Positions 61,701-64,000 of a stretch of 64,000 nt of DNA are shown here, in pieces. Below the pieces are notes generated by a model, which made no database searches, was not told the origin of the DNA, and was given only the letters and a program-made list of their open reading frames with translations. The position numbers were made by a program, and so were the translations under genes. Within the stretch, counting starts at the first letter, position 1, and each line of letters starts with the position of its first letter. The DNA comes from Ahaetulla prasina (lineage: Eukaryota; Chordata; Lepidosauria; Squamata; Colubridae): assembly GCF_028640845.1 (NCBI RefSeq), contig NC_080540.1:278085524-278149523 (forward strand). The letters run 5' to 3'.

Positions 61701-63996
61701 GAGGGGGATCTCACAGGGTGCAGAATAGAATAGAATAGAATAACTGAGTTGGAAAGGACCTTGGAAGTCTTCTAGTCCAACTCCCTGCTCAGGCAGGAAA
61801 CCCTATACAATTTCAGACAAATGGTTGTCCAATCTCTCCTTAAAAACTTCCAGCGTTGAAACATTCACGACTTCTGGAGGCAAGTTGTTCAACATTCAGT
61901 AGGAGGGTAGCTGAGTCAGCTATTGGGTATCCTAAGGGAGATGCTTATGGCTCAGAGGGTTTGTTTATTGTTTTTATTATTTTATTTTATTGGCTTAATG
62001 ATTTTTATAAACTGCCCAGAGATGCTTACAATGGGCAGCCATAATATAAATCTTTTAAATAAAATTCATTATCAAGCTCCCTTCAACTGAACCTTGTCAC
62101 AGCAGTTGTCCCCTGGTCTCCTATATTGTCAGGCAAAAGGGGTTTCTAAAGTACTCAGACTCTGAGTTGTACGGTATGTAATAGATAACAACCAGCACTT
62201 TGAATCGCACATGATAACCAGTGTAGCTCCCTAATACAAATTTTGTCCATAGACCATTCAACAATGCTAGCTCAAGGGCATATGACACTTCTGAGACACA
62301 TTGACTGCTGGTATCATGTGCTGCCAATGTGAAGTTTTGCATTTTTAGAGTCATTCAGAAGGGGGGCTGCATTGTTGCCCCCAAGGCTTTGATGCCCTAG
62401 GTCAATGTTTATTCAGACTAAAGCTCTCCCTGATTTTATTTTATATATAAGCTTATTTTATAAACTTTCTTTACAAAACTAAGCCCATACATAAAGTGGA
62501 AGAGAAGTGTCTACATTGTCTGCTATTTGACCTGATCTCTTACACTTTTATTTCAGGTGTCAATGCAATAGCATTTTGTCAGTTTTATGGTATTTACGGC
62601 CCCGGATATATTTTGTTATACAGTACATCCTTACTATAACAAATACTACATTCCGTATTTTTCAGAGTATAAGATGCACCTTAGTTTTTGGGAAGTAAAA
62701 TAAGAAAAACTAATTGGCAGGTGGATCTATCCCCAATCAGCTATTCCCAGAGGTGAATTTTAGCAACAGGTTCCTTGGTTGTGACCTCTGTGCCTTGCTT
62801 TTTTTTTTTTTTTTTTTGCCTTTTTTTCTGCCTCTGAAAGCCTCCGAAACAGAGCTTCAGAAAAAAAGTCTCTGAAGCTCTGTTTGGGGGCTTCTTTTCT
62901 GAAGCTTCTTTTCTGATGCTTTTTTCAGCCTCAGAAAACTCTGTTTGAGAAGCTGGGCGAAGCCGCACCCAGATTTTCACCCTCTTTTTTGGGGGAAAGA
63001 GGTGTGTCTTATACTCTCAAAAATACGGTAGTAGGATATCAAATAATTGAACCAATTTTTATTATTTTTGTTATCATATATTTATAGGCAATGAAACAAA
63101 ATTATATTGGTGACTTTTGTTTGAAAAGTGGTAGTAGCTTTGCCAAAAAAATGAATTGGATAAAGATGCAAGTGATTTTTTTCAATTCAAGATTGTTGCT
63201 GTTTGTAGAGAAACCAGGAATTTGTACATTTTTTAAAATTTGTGTCTTTTTAGGTAATTGGAGTTAATTATAGAATCCTGTATACGTCTGAAAAATAAAG
63301 ATTTTTTCAGTCAATCCATATACCAATAGCTTGGTTTTTTTAAATTATCTTTCAAAATAATTGACAAAAGTTAATGAAAATAATTCAGCCTATTTCTTTC
63401 TCTTCTAATAATATCCTTGAAAAATGTTCAGGTTGGTTAATTAGGACATAGTGTAGATGTGTGGAAATGATTACCGTATATACTCGAGTATAAGCCGAGT
63501 TTTTCAGCACGTTTTTTGTGCTGAAAAACGTCCCCTCGGCTTATACTCGGGTCTATACGGCTTATACTCGGGTTTTTTTTTTTAAGCCCTCGCTTATACT
63601 CGAGTATATACGGCTTATACTCGAGTTTTTTTTTTTCTTTTTCACATTTTACCGGACGGTGGGAAGCCCTGCCGGTGCAGTGAGAGGGCGGGCGGGGGAG
63701 CCGCCAGCCTTCTCAGCTGAGGGAGGGAGGGTTTCCCCAACCGGTAGGTGCCTCATTTCCCACCCTCGGCTTATACTCGAGTCCCCAGTTTACCCCAGTT
63801 TTTGGGGTAAAATTGGGGACCTCGGTTTATACTCGGATCGGCTTATATTCGAGTATATACGGTAATTGAACTTGCTTATTGAAAATTGTTTTAATTCTGT
63901 TGTTGAAAGTACTGAAATTTATATCTTGCAGCTTCTTTGTAATGCTGGTCATACTGAAGAAAAATTAGGTTTTACTTATGAAGATATCATCATATG
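50483..63996 (+). CDS. RICTOR: RICTOR gene, 5' portion: overall model
   Basis: RICTOR is the defining scaffold of mTORC2, which phosphorylates AKT at its hydrophobic motif. Exons 50483-50531, 50733-50780, 60935-61032 and 63932-63996 join in one frame of 86 codons plus two bases, with canonical splice sites. The protein starts MAVSLRARSLRHLRIRG, continues RNDSGEENVPLDLTRDPSDN and NLREILQNVAKLQGVSNMRK, and reaches GHTEEKLGFTYEDII. The DSGEENVPLDLTR and ILQNVA.LQGVSNMRKLGHL segments are diagnostic. The remaining exons (most of a roughly 1700-residue protein) are beyond the window. Confidence 0.97.
50733..50780 (+). CDS. RICTOR: RICTOR exon 2
   Basis: 48 nt between CTTTCCAG and CGAG|GTAACG after a 201-bp GC-rich intron. 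Reads (G)RNDSGEENVPLDLTR, unchanged in my recollection of mammalian RICTOR. Confidence 0.97.
54450..54555. repeat. TG/TATG and TA microsatellite
   Basis: Alternating TGTG, TATG and TA repeats directly abutting the terminal repeat of the Penelope-like element. Confidence 0.9.
54611..54642 (-). ncRNA. Hammerhead-like core in the Penelope terminal repeat
   Basis: Read on the minus strand: CCTGAAGA (54642-54635), an extra T, a perfect 6-bp stem II GACGAA/TTCGTC with a 6-nt TGAGAC loop, then GAAAC. CUGANGA..GAAA is the hammerhead core. It lies about 60 bp after the stop codon of the GIY-YIG frame, in the same orientation. In this copy GAAACATC replaces GAAACGTC, so helix III and the cleavage triplet look damaged. 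Confidence 0.55.
54702..55660 (-). pseudogene. Penelope-like element GIY-YIG endonuclease frame (5' truncated)
   Basis: An open minus-strand frame of about 318 codons with no usable start before 55157, so it is the 3' end of a longer gene. It reads TNKITKLIQKEPPTK, KGTTDRISKILHKHNIKTAF and RKISTILRNPKDKIELE, then GVYEIPCTACPTTYIGQT, NRRISARIEEHKNSF, HFKVTGHDIDF and EAIEIEKRPHS. GVY, YIGQT, the following Arg and EEH are the GIY-YIG nuclease motifs. The CxxC between GVY and YIG fits the endonuclease of Penelope-like elements. A low-complexity Thr/Gln/Pro tail follows. The reverse-transcriptase domain is missing, so it is non-autonomous. Confidence 0.9.
55699..55762. repeat. Spacer and (TA)n between the two Penelope-derived units
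   Basis: AAACACCCGTGAAAACCTC, AGAAAACA and about 34 bp of TA. The same AAACACCCGCGAAAACCTC-AGAAAACA-(TA)n module follows the palindrome at 55993-56033, so both units end alike. Confidence 0.85.
55763..55990. mobile_element. 228-bp palindrome of inverted Penelope terminal repeats
   Basis: The left arm 55763-55869 (TGTAGGTCTTTGGTTATTCG... to ...CTTCGTGCTTC) and right arm 55884-55990 (GAAGCACGAAG... to ...CAAAGACCTACA) are reverse complements with few mismatches around a 14-nt loop (TGGGAGCAATGTGT). Each arm carries the hammerhead-like core facing outward. Arms match the 54556-54690 terminal repeat. Confidence 0.93.
55901..55935 (+). ncRNA. Hammerhead-like core, right arm of the palindrome
   Basis: CCTGAAGA, extra T, stem II GACGAA/TTCGTC (6 bp, TGAGAC loop), GAAAC and GTC (55928-55935). 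GAAACGUC has the self-complementary ACGU that could form a dimeric helix III with cleavage after C. Possible stem I: GC before the core with GC after it, then GAAG with CTTC. The left-arm copy (55821-55852, minus) has TTCGTGGAAAC, breaking one stem II pair. Confidence 0.55.
56712..57005 (-). mobile_element. tRNA-derived SINE with L2-like 3' end, minus strand
   Basis: TTTATTTATTT tail, then TATATCCCGCCCTTCTCCGA, GACTCAGGGCGGCTTACACT and GAAGGCTGAGTCAACCTTGG, ending GAGCCACCAGATGCCC. The best-preserved copy of this family in the window. Confidence 0.9.
58708..59330 (-). mobile_element. LINE-1 ORF2 3' end, minus strand
   Basis: The minus strand (59300 down to 59090) reads HMWWTCPKAKEYWTKMHT, a stop, MEKMVKQHTDLKPEIFLLGI and LPDKYNKRNAYLILRVLTVA. 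WWxCP and the following block are the L1 ORF2 C-terminal signature. A 3' UTR-like stretch runs to 58708. Frame broken, 5' truncated. Confidence 0.88.
59430..59665. mobile_element. Dispersed AGGTAGTC-family repeat
   Basis: ACAGGTAGTCGTCATTTAGC at the left and AACAAGGACTGTCTGTAG at the right, with TTGATCACAGTTATGAG inside. Related to 34480-34875 and 42785-43140. Confidence 0.55.
60330..60595. mobile_element. Dispersed AGGTAGTC-family repeat, degraded
   Basis: Contains GGACACTTGACAACCATC, TTACAACCACACCATC and GGTCCCAATTGTCATTAA, ending AACTATTTGTAC. A weak match to the family; ends uncertain. Confidence 0.45.
60935..61032 (+). CDS. RICTOR: RICTOR exon 3
   Basis: 98 nt between TTTTTTGTAG and AAG|GTAAGA. 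Reads (D)PSDNLREILQNVAKLQG then VSNMRKLGHLNNFTK, ending in phase 0. It lies in the start of the RICTOR N-terminal helical-repeat region. Confidence 0.98.
61730..61895 (-). mobile_element. CR1 LINE 3' fragment with AATAG tail, minus strand
   Basis: Three AATAG units, then GAGTTGGAAAGGACCTTGG, AGTCCAACTCCCTGCTCAG and CTTCTGGAGGCAAGTTGTTC. A CR1 3' end read in reverse. Confidence 0.85.
62652..63030 (+). mobile_element. MITE with CCGTATTTTTCAGAGTATAAG termini
   Basis: The left CCGTATTTTTCAGAGTATAA and right TTATACTCTCAAAAATACGG are inverted repeats; GGTGCACC/GGTGTGTC-like bases follow inside. TA borders the right end; the left flank reads TT, so the TA duplication is imperfect. The family also supplies 44330-44650. 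Confidence 0.8.
63474..63862 (+). mobile_element. MITE with CCGTATATACTCGAGTATAAG termini
   Basis: 389 bp with termini CCGTATATACTCGAGTATAA and its near-exact complement, flanked by TA on both sides (63472-63473, 63863-63864), which fits a Tc1/mariner-type target. The interior repeats CGGCTTATACTCG several times and contains a hairpin TTTTTCAGCAC / GTGCTGAAAAA. It ends 69 bp before RICTOR exon 4. Confidence 0.88.
63932..63996 (+). CDS. RICTOR: RICTOR exon 4
   Basis: 65 nt between TATCTTGCAG and ATG|GTAA, with four intron bases before the window ends. Reads LLCNAGHTEEKLGFTYEDII then I and leaves TG, which in mammals begins a Cys codon. Slightly more divergent than exon 3 (CNAGHT for human CDIGHS). 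Confidence 0.94.
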
Positions 63997-64000
63997 GTAA

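Larger units (their letters stand above)
61033..63931 (+). other. RICTOR: RICTOR intron 3
   Basis: 2.9 kb. Contains a CR1 fragment (61730-61895) and two MITEs (62652-63030, 63474-63862). 61033-61700 and 61900-62640 appear unique. Confidence 0.85.

Overview
The window is vertebrate nuclear DNA from a squamate reptile, most likely a snake. It carries the 3' half of one gene and the 5' end of another on the + strand, in dense interspersed repeats. The snake assignment is an inference from the repeats: CR1/L3-type LINEs whose 3' ends run into AATAG microsatellite, squamate tRNA-derived SINEs, RTE/BovB and L2 relics, many short hAT-type elements, and a long GATA (Bkm-like) array.

Positions 1204-36788 hold the last sixteen recognisable coding exons of FYB1 (ADAP/SLAP-130), the T-cell and platelet adaptor. 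They cover the charged linkers, both helically extended SH3 (hSH3) domains, several YDDV/YEDI/YDGV tyrosine motifs and the stop codon. Joined once each, they keep one frame of about 406 codons. A 138-nt exon at 15822-15959 matches in size and position the 46-residue insert that separates the 120 and 130 kDa isoforms of mammals. Two tandem segmental duplications lie inside the gene. One repeats a 20+41 nt exon pair (1281-2817 / 2818-4359); the other repeats the 157-nt exon of the first hSH3 domain (8496-9403 / 9404-10312). Splicing both copies of either would cause a frameshift and an early stop, so they are either mutually exclusive or poison exons, or assembly artefacts.

Positions 36789-50080 are the FYB1 3' UTR and the intergenic region. 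They hold a palindromic hammerhead-ribozyme-like element, nested L2, CR1 and L3 LINEs, SINEs, hAT elements, a Tc1-like transposon relic and a BovB fragment.

At about 50080-51060 a CpG island contains exons 1 and 2 of RICTOR, the mTORC2 scaffold. Exons 3 and 4 follow at 60935 and 63932, and the window ends 4 bp after exon 4. FYB1 followed head-to-tail by RICTOR matches human 5p13.1. RICTOR intron 2 contains a Penelope-like element with a GIY-YIG endonuclease reading frame and hammerhead-like terminal repeats, beside a 228-bp palindrome made of the same terminal repeats.

The most unusual signals are the two unrelated-in-sequence palindromic elements, each with outward-facing hammerhead-like cores, and the frame-breaking exon duplications in FYB1. 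Everything here comes from reading the sequence; no database search was run.
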